Source: an uncultured Lachnospiraceae bacterium
Lineage (GTDB): Bacteria > Bacillota > Clostridia > Lachnospirales > Lachnospiraceae
Direction of reading: 5' to 3'
Assembly: GCA_910587095.1 (NCBI GenBank)
Contig: CAJUMJ010000026.1
Location: 1 to 59,245, forward strand
DNA: 59,245 bases
Shown: positions 33,340 through 42,400 of the stretch, piece by piece
Position numbering within the stretch: position 1 is the stretch's first letter
Layout: every line of letters begins with the position of its first letter
The notes under the pieces: generated by a model
The model's input: only the letters and a program-made list of their open reading frames with translations
Database searches by the model: none
What the model was told of the DNA's origin: nothing
Program-made: the position numbers and the translations under genes

Positions 33340-34428
33340 ATGATCTCAAATCAGATTTTGCAGAATACGATTGAAGGTTTGAAAGCCATTGCAAGAGTGG
33401 AGCTATGCGTCATGGATGTGGACGGAAAAACGGCCGCGATGACGACGGACGAGATGGAGCGTTGTGGCAAGGCGGCGGTGGAGTTTGCCAAATCGCCGGC
33501 GGATTCCCAGGAAATCCAGGGGTATCAGTATTTTAAGATCTTTGACGAACAGCAGCTTGAATATATTCTGGTAGCAGGCGGTGTGGGCGAGGACGTTTAC
33601 ATGGTGGGAAAGATGGTGGCGTTCCAGATCCAAAACCTCCTTGTGGCGTACAAAGAGCGGTTTGACAAGGATAATTTTGTAAAGAACCTCCTTCTGGATA
33701 ATCTCCTTTTGGTCGATATATACAGTCGTGCGAAGAAACTGCATATCCAGACGGACGTCAGGCGCGTCGCGCTTATCGTGGAGACGGACAATGGGAAGGA
33801 ATGCAACGCTCTGGAGAGCGTGCGCGTTTATTTCGGTGCGAATAACAAGGACTTTACCACGGCCGTGGATGAAAATAACGTCATTGTGGTGAAAGATCTG
33901 TCCGAGGATGACAGTCCCCGGGAGATTGAGAGGAGCGCTGCCGCGGTAGCGGCCTATCTTCGAAAGGAAGGATTCAAAAACGTGCGTGTCGCTTACGGTA
34001 CGGTGGTGAACGACATCAAGGGCGTGAGCGGCTCTTTCAAGGAAGCGAAGATGGCTCTCGACGTGGGAAAGATCTTTTTCGGGGAACGGGATATCATCGC
34101 GTACAGCGAACTTGGCATCGGCCGCCTGATCTATCAGCTTCCGATTCCCCTGTGCAAGATGTTTATCAGGGAGATTTTCGACGGCAGAAGCCCGGACGAG
34201 TTTGACGAGGAAACCCTGACCACCATTACCAAATTTTTCGAGAACTCCCTGAATGTGTCGGAGACTTCGAGACAGCTCTTCATCCACAGAAACACGCTGG
34301 TCTACCGTCTGGACAAACTGCAAAAGAGCACGGGGCTTGACCTGCGGGTGTTTGAGGACGCGATCACCTTTAAGATTGCGCTCATGGTTGTGAAATATAT
34401 GAAGTATATGGAATCACTCGAATTTTAA
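33340..34428 (+). CDS. PucR/CdaR-type helix-turn-helix transcriptional regulator
   Basis: This is a 362-aa regulator. The C-terminal 60 residues hold the PucR-type HTH (LNVSETSRQLFIHRNTLVYRLDKLQKSTGLDLRVFEDA). The central part resembles the GGDEF-like domain of CdaR proteins (VRVAYGTVVNDIKGVSGSFKEAKMALDVGK). The N-terminus may be a sensor domain, but the ligand is not evident. CdaR/PucR proteins regulate carbohydrate diacid or purine genes, neither of which is nearby. The ATG at 33340 follows GGGGTGGGGG. An AT-rich 280-base region upstream should hold its promoter. Confidence 0.85.
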   Translation: MISNQILQNTIEGLKAIARVELCVMDVDGKTAAMTTDEMERCGKAAVEFAKSPADSQEIQGYQYFKIFDEQQLEYILVAGGVGEDVYMVGKMVAFQIQNLLVAYKERFDKDNFVKNLLLDNLLLVDIYSRAKKLHIQTDVRRVALIVETDNGKECNALESVRVYFGANNKDFTTAVDENNVIVVKDLSEDDSPREIERSAAAVAAYLRKEGFKNVRVAYGTVVNDIKGVSGSFKEAKMALDVGKIFFGERDIIAYSELGIGRLIYQLPIPLCKMFIREIFDGRSPDEFDEETLTTITKFFENSLNVSETSRQLFIHRNTLVYRLDKLQKSTGLDLRVFEDAITFKIALMVVKYMKYMESLEF

Positions 34429-34443
34429 TGTGGGGGAAAGGAT

Positions 34444-34593
34444 ATGGCAGAAATTATGACAGACAAACAATTTGATAGGATAATCAGGATGATTTCTATG
34501 ATTTTGGACGGATGTAAAGATCTGGACGAGGCGAAAAGAAAGGTCGGCGAGCTTGCCGGCGATGCGGATAGAAAAACGGAAGAACAAAGGTAG
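34444..34593 (+). CDS. Small hypothetical protein, 49 aa
   Basis: A short gene begins MAEIMTDKQFDRIIRMISMI and continues through a Lys/Glu/Asp-rich helix to the stop at 34591. It has a clear GGGGGAAAGGA site, starts 15 bases after the regulator and ends 11 bases before ftsE, so it fits the operon spacing. I do not recognise a family. The hydrophobic-basic N-terminal helix could contact the membrane or another protein. Confidence 0.65.
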   Translation: MAEIMTDKQFDRIIRMISMILDGCKDLDEAKRKVGELAGDADRKTEEQR

Positions 34594-34604
34594 GAGAGAG
34601 GAAA

Positions 34605-35336
34605 GTGGCAGTAAAAAAGAGAAGAAGAGCTCCTGTAGTGGAGAACGAGATCATTAACCTGACGAATGTGAGCAAGGCTTACTCAACGGGCGCGCCGGCG
34701 CTCAAGGATGTGAACCTTCACATCAGCAGAGGAGAGTTTGTCTTTATTGTGGGAGACAGCGGCTCGGGGAAATCGACGCTGATTAAGCTTCTTTTGCGGG
34801 AGCTTACCATTACAAGCGGCTATATCAATGTGATGGGTTATGACCTGACCAAGATCAAGCATAGAAAAATTCCGAAATTCAGGAGAAATCTCGGTATTGT
34901 GTTCCAGGATTTCAGACTGCTGAAAGACAGGAACGTCTATGAGAATGTGGCTTTTGCACAGCGCATTATCCAGAAGTCAAATAAAGAGATCAAGAAAAAC
35001 GTTCCAAGCATTCTTGCTATTGTGGGACTTGCCGGCAAATATAAGGCGAAGCCGAAACAGCTTTCGGGAGGCGAGCAGCAGAGGGTTGCGCTTGCGCGCG
35101 CGCTTGTAAACCAGCCTACGATCCTTCTGGCGGACGAGCCTACAGGAAATTTAGACCCGAAAAACTCCTGGGAGATCATGAAGCTTTTGGAGCAGATAAA
35201 TGAGAACGGAACAACCGTCATCGTTGTCACCCATAATCGTGAAATCGTAAACGCCATGCAGAAGCGTGTGGTAACCCTGCGGCGCGGCGTTATCATCAGC
35301 GATGAGGAAAAGGGAGGTTACATCGATGAGGATTAG
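34605..35336 (+). CDS. ftsE: Cell division ATP-binding protein FtsE
   Basis: FtsE is the ATPase of the FtsEX complex that controls peptidoglycan hydrolases at division. The 243-aa protein has Walker A GDSGSGKST (50-58), the ABC signature LSGGEQQRVALARAL, Walker B ILLADEPTGNLD and the switch His in VVTHNRE. A basic tail (KKRRR) precedes the usual start. The start is a GTG at 34605 with a GAGAGGA site. It overlaps ftsX by 11 bases. Confidence 0.96.
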   Translation: MAVKKRRRAPVVENEIINLTNVSKAYSTGAPALKDVNLHISRGEFVFIVGDSGSGKSTLIKLLLRELTITSGYINVMGYDLTKIKHRKIPKFRRNLGIVFQDFRLLKDRNVYENVAFAQRIIQKSNKEIKKNVPSILAIVGLAGKYKAKPKQLSGGEQQRVALARALVNQPTILLADEPTGNLDPKNSWEIMKLLEQINENGTTVIVVTHNREIVNAMQKRVVTLRRGVIISDEEKGGYIDED

Positions 35337-36222
35337 TACATTTTTCTATACGCTGAAACAGGGCTTTCGCAATATTTTCCGCAACAAGCTCTTTTCGCTG
35401 GCGTCCATAGCGACGATTGCGGCCTGCCTGTTTCTGTTCGGCATTTTTTACGCGATCGTGGCAAACTTCCAGCATATTGTGAGAAACGCGGAGGAGGGTG
35501 TCTCTGTATGGGTATTTTTCGACGAGGGTCTTGAGGACGTGCGCATCCAGCAGATCGGCGATATGATTGCGAAGCGGCCCGAGGTGGCGAAAATGGACTT
35601 TATTTCCGCGGAGGAGGCGTGGGAGGATTTCCGCGACGAGTATCTGGGAGAGTACGGGGACGGCTTTACGGAGAACCCGCTCGAAAATTCCGCGAACTAT
35701 CAGGTTTACCTGAACGACGTATCCATGCAGTCGGCGCTCGTGACTTATCTGGAATCCATTGACGGCGTGCGGATGGTCAACCGCTCGGAGCTCGTAGCCA
35801 CCACATTGACGGGGGTCAACGCTCTGATTGCTTATGTGTCGATGGGAATCATCGCGATTCTTCTGGCGGTGTCCATTTTCCTGATCAGCAACACCGTCGC
35901 TATCGGCATCTCCGTCCGCAAGGAGGAGATCAACATCATGAAATACATAGGCGCCACCGATTTCTTCGTCCGTTCCCCCTTTGTGGTGGAAGGTATTATG
36001 ATCGGACTGATCGGGGCGGCTCTTCCGCTTGGATTTATATATACGCTATACAATGTAGTCCTGTCCTATGTGACAGAGCGCTTTCCGCAGCTCACCACTC
36101 TTTTGACCTTCGTCGCTGTCGAGGAAGTATTTAACGTACTGATCCCCGTGTCTTTGGGACTTGGCGTAGGTATCGGCTTCCTGGGCAGTATCGTGACGGT
36201 GAGGAGACATCTGAGAGTGTAA
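35326..36222 (+). CDS. ftsX: Cell division protein FtsX
   Basis: FtsX is the membrane subunit of FtsEX. The 298-aa protein has one N-terminal membrane helix (LFSLASIATIAACLFLFGIFYAIV), a long extracellular loop with YLGEYGDG and SANYQVYLND, then three helices at the C-terminus. The start at 35326 (MRISTFF) follows GGGAGG and lies within the end of ftsE, so the two are translationally coupled. Signals from FtsE reach wall hydrolases through the outer loop, which fits the M23 gene just downstream. Confidence 0.95.
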   Translation: MRISTFFYTLKQGFRNIFRNKLFSLASIATIAACLFLFGIFYAIVANFQHIVRNAEEGVSVWVFFDEGLEDVRIQQIGDMIAKRPEVAKMDFISAEEAWEDFRDEYLGEYGDGFTENPLENSANYQVYLNDVSMQSALVTYLESIDGVRMVNRSELVATTLTGVNALIAYVSMGIIAILLAVSIFLISNTVAIGISVRKEEINIMKYIGATDFFVRSPFVVEGIMIGLIGAALPLGFIYTLYNVVLSYVTERFPQLTTLLTFVAVEEVFNVLIPVSLGLGVGIGFLGSIVTVRRHLRV

Positions 36223-36250
36223 CGAAAAAGAAGCAACGCGAGGATAAAAT

Positions 36251-37480
36251 TTGAAGACAGATATACGGAAAAGAAATAAGAAAATAGCATGTGTTATTTT
36301 ATGCGCGTCCCTCGGCCTTCCCTGCATGTTGCCAGGCCCCTTTGTACAGGCGGTGACGAGCGAGAGTATCAGAGAGAAGGAGCGGGAGATTGAGAAAGCA
36401 AAAGAGCAGGTTTCCGGCTTAAAGAGCGATCTGACCGATGTGGAGAAGCTGAAAAAGGAGCTCGAGCAGTCGAAAAACGATCTGACAGCCTATGTACAGC
36501 AGTTGGACGGACAGCTGGCAGACATACAGGATAAGATTGCACAATATAATACAATGATTACGGAAAAAGAGGAAGAGATCGTGGAGACGGCCAGAGACTT
36601 GGACGAAGCCCAGGCCAGGCAGGAGCAGCAGTACGAAGCCATGAAAAAGCGTATCCAGTTCATGTATGAGAGGAGCGACTCTTTCTATATGGAAACACTT
36701 TTCGGCTCCAACAGCATTGCCGGAATCGTGAACCGCGCCGACTACATCGAAGCGCTCTCCCGCTATGACAGAGACAAACTGGACGAATATGTGGAGACGA
36801 GGCAGTATGTGGAGCTGTGCAAGGAGGATCTCGAGACGGAGAAGCAGCTTCTCGACGAGGCGAAGGAAGCGGTCGAAAGGGAGGAGGCCAATGTCAACAC
36901 GCTGATCGGGGAGAAGGAAGCGCAGATTGTTTCCGTCAGCGGCGATATTGCCAACAAAGAGGCGGCGATCAAAGAGTATGAGGCCATGATTGCCCAGGAG
37001 AACGCCGAGATTGCGGCTCTCGAGAAGGCGGTTGCGGAGGAGAAAGCGCGACTGGAAGCGGAGAACGCCCAGGCGAGGGTCTATAACGGCGGCATGTTCG
37101 CCTGGCCTTGTCCGGGTTATAAACGGATTTCCGACGAGTACGGAAACCGTATGCATCCGATCCTCGGCGTGCAGAAGTTCCACAACGGCCTGGATATGGC
37201 GGCGCCCTCGGGCACGCCGATACTTGCAGCTTACGACGGCGATGTTGTGGCGGCGGCTTACAGCAGCAGCATGGGCAATTATATTATGATCAACCATGGA
37301 AGCGGACTTTATACGATATATATGCACTGCTCCGCGCTTTACGTTTCCAAGGGACAGACCGTGTCCAAAGGGCAGAATATAGCGGCGGTGGGTTCTACCG
37401 GCCGTTCTACCGGCCCGCACCTGCATTTCAGTGTCCGACTGAACGGCTCATATACAAGCCCGTGGAATTACCTGAAATAG
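36251..37480 (+). CDS. Coiled-coil M23 peptidoglycan endopeptidase (EnvC/PcsB-like partner of FtsEX)
   Basis: This 409-aa exported protein starts with a signal peptide (about residues 1-34). A long coiled coil (about 38-280) contains the PcsB/CwlO-like segment MYERSDSFYMETLFGSNSIAGIVNRADYI. A C-terminal LytM/M23 domain carries the zinc ligands in MHPILGVQKFHNGLDM and HLHFSVRLNG. The gene lies 28 bases after ftsX. Coiled-coil hydrolases activated by FtsEX are encoded this way in other Firmicutes, so that role is well supported. The start is a TTG at 36251 after GCGAGGA. Confidence 0.92.
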   Translation: MKTDIRKRNKKIACVILCASLGLPCMLPGPFVQAVTSESIREKEREIEKAKEQVSGLKSDLTDVEKLKKELEQSKNDLTAYVQQLDGQLADIQDKIAQYNTMITEKEEEIVETARDLDEAQARQEQQYEAMKKRIQFMYERSDSFYMETLFGSNSIAGIVNRADYIEALSRYDRDKLDEYVETRQYVELCKEDLETEKQLLDEAKEAVEREEANVNTLIGEKEAQIVSVSGDIANKEAAIKEYEAMIAQENAEIAALEKAVAEEKARLEAENAQARVYNGGMFAWPCPGYKRISDEYGNRMHPILGVQKFHNGLDMAAPSGTPILAAYDGDVVAAAYSSSMGNYIMINHGSGLYTIYMHCSALYVSKGQTVSKGQNIAAVGSTGRSTGPHLHFSVRLNGSYTSPWNYLK

Positions 37481-37509
37481 GATCAGGCTATCGGAAGGAG
37501 ATGACGTTT

Positions 37510-38826
37510 TTGGATTACAATAACAATCGTTATTATAATGACTACAATATTAACCGGGGCGGGCAGTTACAGCCGCAGCCTCCGCATATTCCCGCCCCGG
37601 AAAACGGCAAAGGCGGGGAAAATTTCCTTCTGGGACTGGTATCCGGTATCGCGTTGACGGTTCTGCTGTGCGGCTTTGCTTTCGTGGGGGTAAAGGTCTA
37701 CGAGAAGGTGGACGGAAGGAAAGCGGCGGGCCGTGGCGGCGCGGACAGTATCGTGAACGAGAACACGGAGGCGAAGCTTGAGGCCATTGAGGATGTGATC
37801 GGTGAATATTATTATCAGGAGGCGGATATCGACGTGGACGCCATGACGGAGGGCATGTATGCCGGCATGGTGAGCGCGCTGGGAGATCCCTATTCCGTCT
37901 ACTATACCGAGGAGGAATGGGAGGATCTCATGCAGGAGACGGAGGGCATCTATTATGGTATAGGGGCCTATCTGATGCTGGATCCCGACACGGGGCTTGG
38001 TAAGGTATCGGGCGTTATAGAAAACACCCCCGCCGAGGAGGCCGGTCTTCGGGCGGATGATCTGATCTATCTTGTAGACGGAGAGACTACCATGGGGTTG
38101 GAACTTTCCGAGATTGTGGCCCGGGTCAAAGGCGAGGAGGGAACCACCGTCCACCTCACGATTTACAGGGAGGGCGAGACGGACTATCTGGAAATAGACG
38201 TGGAGCGGAGAAAGATCGAGGCGCCCACTGTCAAATACGAGATGCTTAAAAATAACATTGGTTATATTCAGATTACCGAGTTTGACGAAGTGACCACAGA
38301 CCAGTTTACGGAAGCGCTGGCGGTTGTGAAGGGTTCCGGGGCGAAGGGCCTTATCCTTGACCTTCGCGGTAATCCCGGCGGCAGCCTGAATACGGTGATA
38401 GATATTGCGAGACAGCTTTTGCCCAAAGGTCTGATTGTCTATACCGAAGATAAGTACGGGGAGCGCGACGAATACAACTGCGACGGAAAGAGGGAGCTGG
38501 ATATTCCGCTGGTGGTTCTGGTAAACGGCAACTCTGCCAGCGCCTCGGAGATACTGGCAGGCGCTATTAAGGACTACAGAAAGGGAGTTCTGATTGGTAC
38601 AACTACCTTTGGCAAGGGCATTGTACAGCGCGTTCTGCCTCTGACTGACGGCACGGCGCTTAAGCTCACAATCAGCGCGTACTATACGCCAAACGGCAAT
38701 AATATCCATGGAGTCGGCATCGAGCCTGATATTGTCTGCGAGTTTGACGGCGACGCTTACTATGACGACGGCGTGGATAATCAGCTCGAGAGAGCTTTGA
38801 AGGAACTTGAAAAGGCGGGGAGGTGA
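37510..38826 (+). CDS. S41 family C-terminal processing peptidase (CtpA/CtpB-like)
   Basis: This is a 438-aa membrane-anchored serine protease. A polar Asn/Tyr-rich N-terminus precedes one membrane helix (LVSGIALTVLLCGFAFVGVKVY). A PDZ domain follows (GIGAYLMLDPDTGLGKVSGVIENTPAEEAGLRADD region), then the S41 core with the nucleophile Ser in NGNSASASEILAG and the Lys in TTFGKGIVQRV. The preferred start is the TTG at 37510, nine bases after AAGGAG; the ATG at 37501 touches the ribosome site. In this position it probably degrades or processes wall enzymes or the FtsEX partner. Confidence 0.92.
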   Translation: MDYNNNRYYNDYNINRGGQLQPQPPHIPAPENGKGGENFLLGLVSGIALTVLLCGFAFVGVKVYEKVDGRKAAGRGGADSIVNENTEAKLEAIEDVIGEYYYQEADIDVDAMTEGMYAGMVSALGDPYSVYYTEEEWEDLMQETEGIYYGIGAYLMLDPDTGLGKVSGVIENTPAEEAGLRADDLIYLVDGETTMGLELSEIVARVKGEEGTTVHLTIYREGETDYLEIDVERRKIEAPTVKYEMLKNNIGYIQITEFDEVTTDQFTEALAVVKGSGAKGLILDLRGNPGGSLNTVIDIARQLLPKGLIVYTEDKYGERDEYNCDGKRELDIPLVVLVNGNSASASEILAGAIKDYRKGVLIGTTTFGKGIVQRVLPLTDGTALKLTISAYYTPNGNNIHGVGIEPDIVCEFDGDAYYDDGVDNQLERALKELEKAGR

Positions 38827-38839
38827 TTCCCCGCCTTTT
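38810..38839 (+). terminator. Terminator of the ftsEX-M23-S41 operon
   Basis: AAAAGGCGGGGA (38810-38821) and TCCCCGCCTTTT (38828-38839) form a perfect 12-bp stem. The stop codon of the S41 gene lies inside the loop. Confidence 0.85.
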
Positions 38840-39261
38840 GGCATTTGGGTTAAAATTGAAAACCGATTCAATCAGACCTTTTGTTTGCCACAAAATCGGA
38901 CGATATAATTATTGATAAATGAAATCGGAAGAATGTTCGGCACGAATCCAATTCCGGCGTTTATTATATAAGGAAAGCTGGTTTGCTTCTATGCCGGAGT
39001 GTGGGCGGCTTACGCCGGAAAAAGCGGCGGAAACCAGAACTTTCCAGCGGAAATCGGAAAGCCATCACGGGTAAAAATGACGCGATGGATTGTTCTTTTT
39101 CCTGTACAATCCCCATGTATCTTTTCCATATCTTTGCCTAATTGTATTTATGTGGAAGAAAAACCACAATATTTGGTGCAGATCGAACGAAAGCATTAAA
39201 GCTTTATAGGCAAAATGACGAAATCCCCTTGCTTTTTAGTAAATTTTGAGGGGGGGTGGAC
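38840..39261. other. Non-coding stretch before the giant gene
   Basis: About 420 bases between the S41 terminator and the promoter of the giant gene show no supported gene or RNA. The one open frame (38999-39199, 66 codons, GTG start) has no ribosome site and no recognisable product. Confidence 0.5.
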
Positions 39262-39290
39262 TTGACAAAAGGTGATATGGGGGATAAAAT
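39262..39290 (+). promoter_or_regulatory. Strong promoter of giant surface protein gene A
   Basis: A perfect TTGACA (39262-39267) and TAAAAT (39285-39290) are 17 bases apart. Transcription would begin near 39297, leaving a leader of about 127 bases before the ATG. Confidence 0.8.
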
Positions 39291-39305
39291 AGGCAATGAT
39301 AAGGT

Positions 39306-39380
39306 GTGATGGGTGGCTCCGCCTGGATACATCTTATTAATGTAAACTGGCCACGGCTTTCACTATCTACACCGTTGGCC
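39306..39380 (+). promoter_or_regulatory. Structured 5' leader of giant gene A
   Basis: The leader holds a small GGTGGC-TCC-GCC type hairpin (about 39311-39323) and a larger one, GGCCACGG (39349-39356) with CCGTTGGCC (39372-39380), with one bulged base. No known riboswitch consensus is matched. It could control RNA stability or translation. Confidence 0.4.
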
Positions 39381-39423
39381 GAGGCTAAAAATATATCTTA
39401 GAAAGAGGAGGAAAAAACCAAGC

Positions 39424-42400
39424 ATGAAAAAAGTATTAAAGAAATTTAATCGCACACTTTCTATCATGCTCGCAGTAGCTATGGTACTCACTATGGTGCC
39501 ACAGACTACGATGCCGGTTCTGGCAGCGGAAGTCGAAGCTTCTGAAGATGAAGCTGAACCCACGACTACCGTTGAAGAAGGTACCAATGAAGACGAATCG
39601 GCAGATGCGGGGGAGACAATTACTGACCCCGAAAACGAGCCTGATGAAGAGGAAACGACGGAACCGGAGGAGCCGGCAGAGCCGGAAAATCCGGAGCCGA
39701 CTGAGGAGCCTGAAACTTCTGAAAATCCGGAGGAATCTGAGGAGCCCGAGAATCCGGAGAACCCGGAAGTAGAAGCTCCGGAGGAAACTGAGGAGCCTGA
39801 AGAGGAAGTTGTGGAGCCCACAATTGACGCCACCCTTCCCGAGGAAACTCCGGCTGAGGAACCCTCCGACGGAGTACTTGACGGCAGCGGTGCGGACATC
39901 AACGCGGTGGTTGATACCGCGTCCGAAATCACGGTTGAATATAAGAACGACCCCGAAAGCGACGAGACGTCAGACACAGCGGAGGTTATTTTCCTCGGCG
40001 GCTGTGTGAGCAGCGAAGGCAAGCTGGCTGAGGGCCGTGACCTCCGGTTTAAGGTGGAGCCTTCCGCCGGCCGTTACGTGACAAAGGTGGAGCATCAGAT
40101 CGGCGACGCGGCGGCGGGCACAACCATCACAGCGACAAACGGTGTGTACTCCGTTGCTAAAGCTTCCTTTGTAAAGGGAAGCGGCGAGACGGCGGAAGCT
40201 TTGAGCGGCAAGATCATCGTCACCACCAAGGCTGTGAACTACAAGATCAGCTTTGACGCCGGCGACAGCGTAGCAGACTCCTACAAGATCTACGCTGTAG
40301 TGGCAAAGAGCGAATCCGATGAAACCGAAGTGATTGACAGCACCGAAGTTAGCGGCGCAGTGGATATCGCATATGTCGAATCCAAAAAATTCGCTCTGGT
40401 GCTTACCGATAAGGACGGCACTGTTGAGAACAAGCTTGAGAGCATTACCCTGGGCGGCGGGGAAATCACGCCTGAGGAGACTGCGCTTAACAAGAAAAAT
40501 GATGCAGAAAACGCGGATAAGACCGCATGTTATGTCTTTACGGTAGAGCCGTCCAAGGCAGGCAGTCTTGGCGATACCACCGAAAATGACAAGGCGGCGA
40601 GCGTAAACGTAAAGGTGGTTGCGAAGGCTAAGCTGACGGTGGAGTTTAGCGGGGACAATGCAAACAGCACTGTTGCAGCCGGAACCGAGGCGGATGGCGT
40701 TATCGCTTACAAAGACGGTAAATTTGGCACAGACAGTACTTTCGTGGAAGACGATGCGGAGAGCCTTGCTAAATCCCTGGCATTTAAAGTATCCGCAAAT
40801 GAGAATTATAAAATAACAGGTGTGACAGCAAAGGCTACAACTGACGCTGATCAGGAAGGTACGGATGTGGCTGTTGTGCCGGGCACACCGGGTGATGACG
40901 GCGCTGTGGAATACAAGATCGCCCTGTCCGGCGTCGGAGCCTTTTCCGTGGACACGACGCTGACGATCTCCATCGCGGCGGAGCTTGATACGGAAAAAGA
41001 TACCGTACACACCATTAACTTTAAGAACAAAGACGGAAACGCGCCTGCCCATGCGGCTATTACACATGGTTCGGGAAGCGCGTCTGATGAACTGAAAAAC
41101 AACAGCCTGGTTGTCTCGGGGGATAGCTACAAGATCAAGGTAGATCCCGAGGAAGGCTACGAGCTGGCAAAAGGCACCAAGACAGAGGGCGAAGGCAAGA
41201 ATGATGACAAGTATGTCGTCACTGTTGTAGAGAACCGGAAATATCCTGCGATAGCTGGCGAAGGCGGCGCTGCTGAGGCGACAAAGACAGTTACCAAGGA
41301 AGAGGAAGCGGTTACAGCCGACGGCGCGCAGGAACTGACACTGACTTTAAAGGGCAAAGATAGCTTTGCTGACACTGACTCTGCACAGAGGGATTATGTT
41401 GTTACCTCCGTTGACGTCATCATCGACACAAACGTAGTGAAAAACGACGGCGAGAAGATCGTCCACTTTGACGACCAGCTCCGCGCAGGCTACACCATTA
41501 CCACAACAGGCGTAATCCTCGACGAGGAAGCGGAGGAAGGAAAAGAGGAAGACACCTGGGTGATCCCCGAGGGCGTCGACATCCTCACCTTTACGGTGGC
41601 TTCCACAAGAGAGCCCGCGGTAACTGTTGGCAGTAACGCTGTAACAGGAACAGCGGCGGAAGGCGTTTATACTTACGACATTCCCGCCATGGCATTGACT
41701 GAAGGCTCTACTGCTGAGATTGTGATCGACGCAAAAGCGGCACTCGCGCAAAAAGACGTGAAAGTAAAAGTCGAGGCAAGCGATGTGACGGTGAAGTATA
41801 ACGATACCGAAGAGAACCTTAGCGGCTCCACCGCAGATAAGGACGACTACTACACCCTCAGCACAAAGCCCGAGGAAGGCAGTGAAATCACGCTGGCATT
41901 TGTTCCCAAGCCCGGCGTTGTGATCAACACGGTTTCTTACGAGATGGGCGAGGCTACAGGCAGCGCGACTCCCGGCAAAGACGGCAGCGTCACCCTGGAA
42001 CTGACTGTGGCTGATAATATCAATATCGTGGTTGACTCCGTAAGCGATTACAGAGTTGTACTTACAGGTAAGGACGGTGAAGAGCTGGCTCAGGAGGGGA
42101 ATGCCTATGTGGCGAATTACACCGACACGGACATTTCCATCGGAGTGGAAAAGGCCGGCGAGGCATATGAGGAAGACCTTTATGACGTTGTCGTAAAGGA
42201 CGGCGACAAGACCGCGGCTACCGAGGCTGCAGTAAGCGGCGCATCGGCTACGATCGCTAAGATCGATAAGTCAGAGTACGGCAAAGACCTGACCATCGAG
42301 GTTTATCTGAATAAGAGCAAAAAGTATACCACAACTTTGAAAACAAACGTGGTATCTGACACGGTCAGCGTAACGCGCATGGTAAACGGCAAGGCTGCGG

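Noticed and set aside
38999..39199. 66-codon ORF upstream of the giant gene
   Set aside because: GTG start without a ribosome site, and no recognisable protein character.
39310..39325. GGGTGGCTCCGCC resembles the T-box motif GGGTGGNACCGCG
   Set aside because: It has no long specifier stem, no downstream terminator and no aminoacyl-related gene; the match is only partial.
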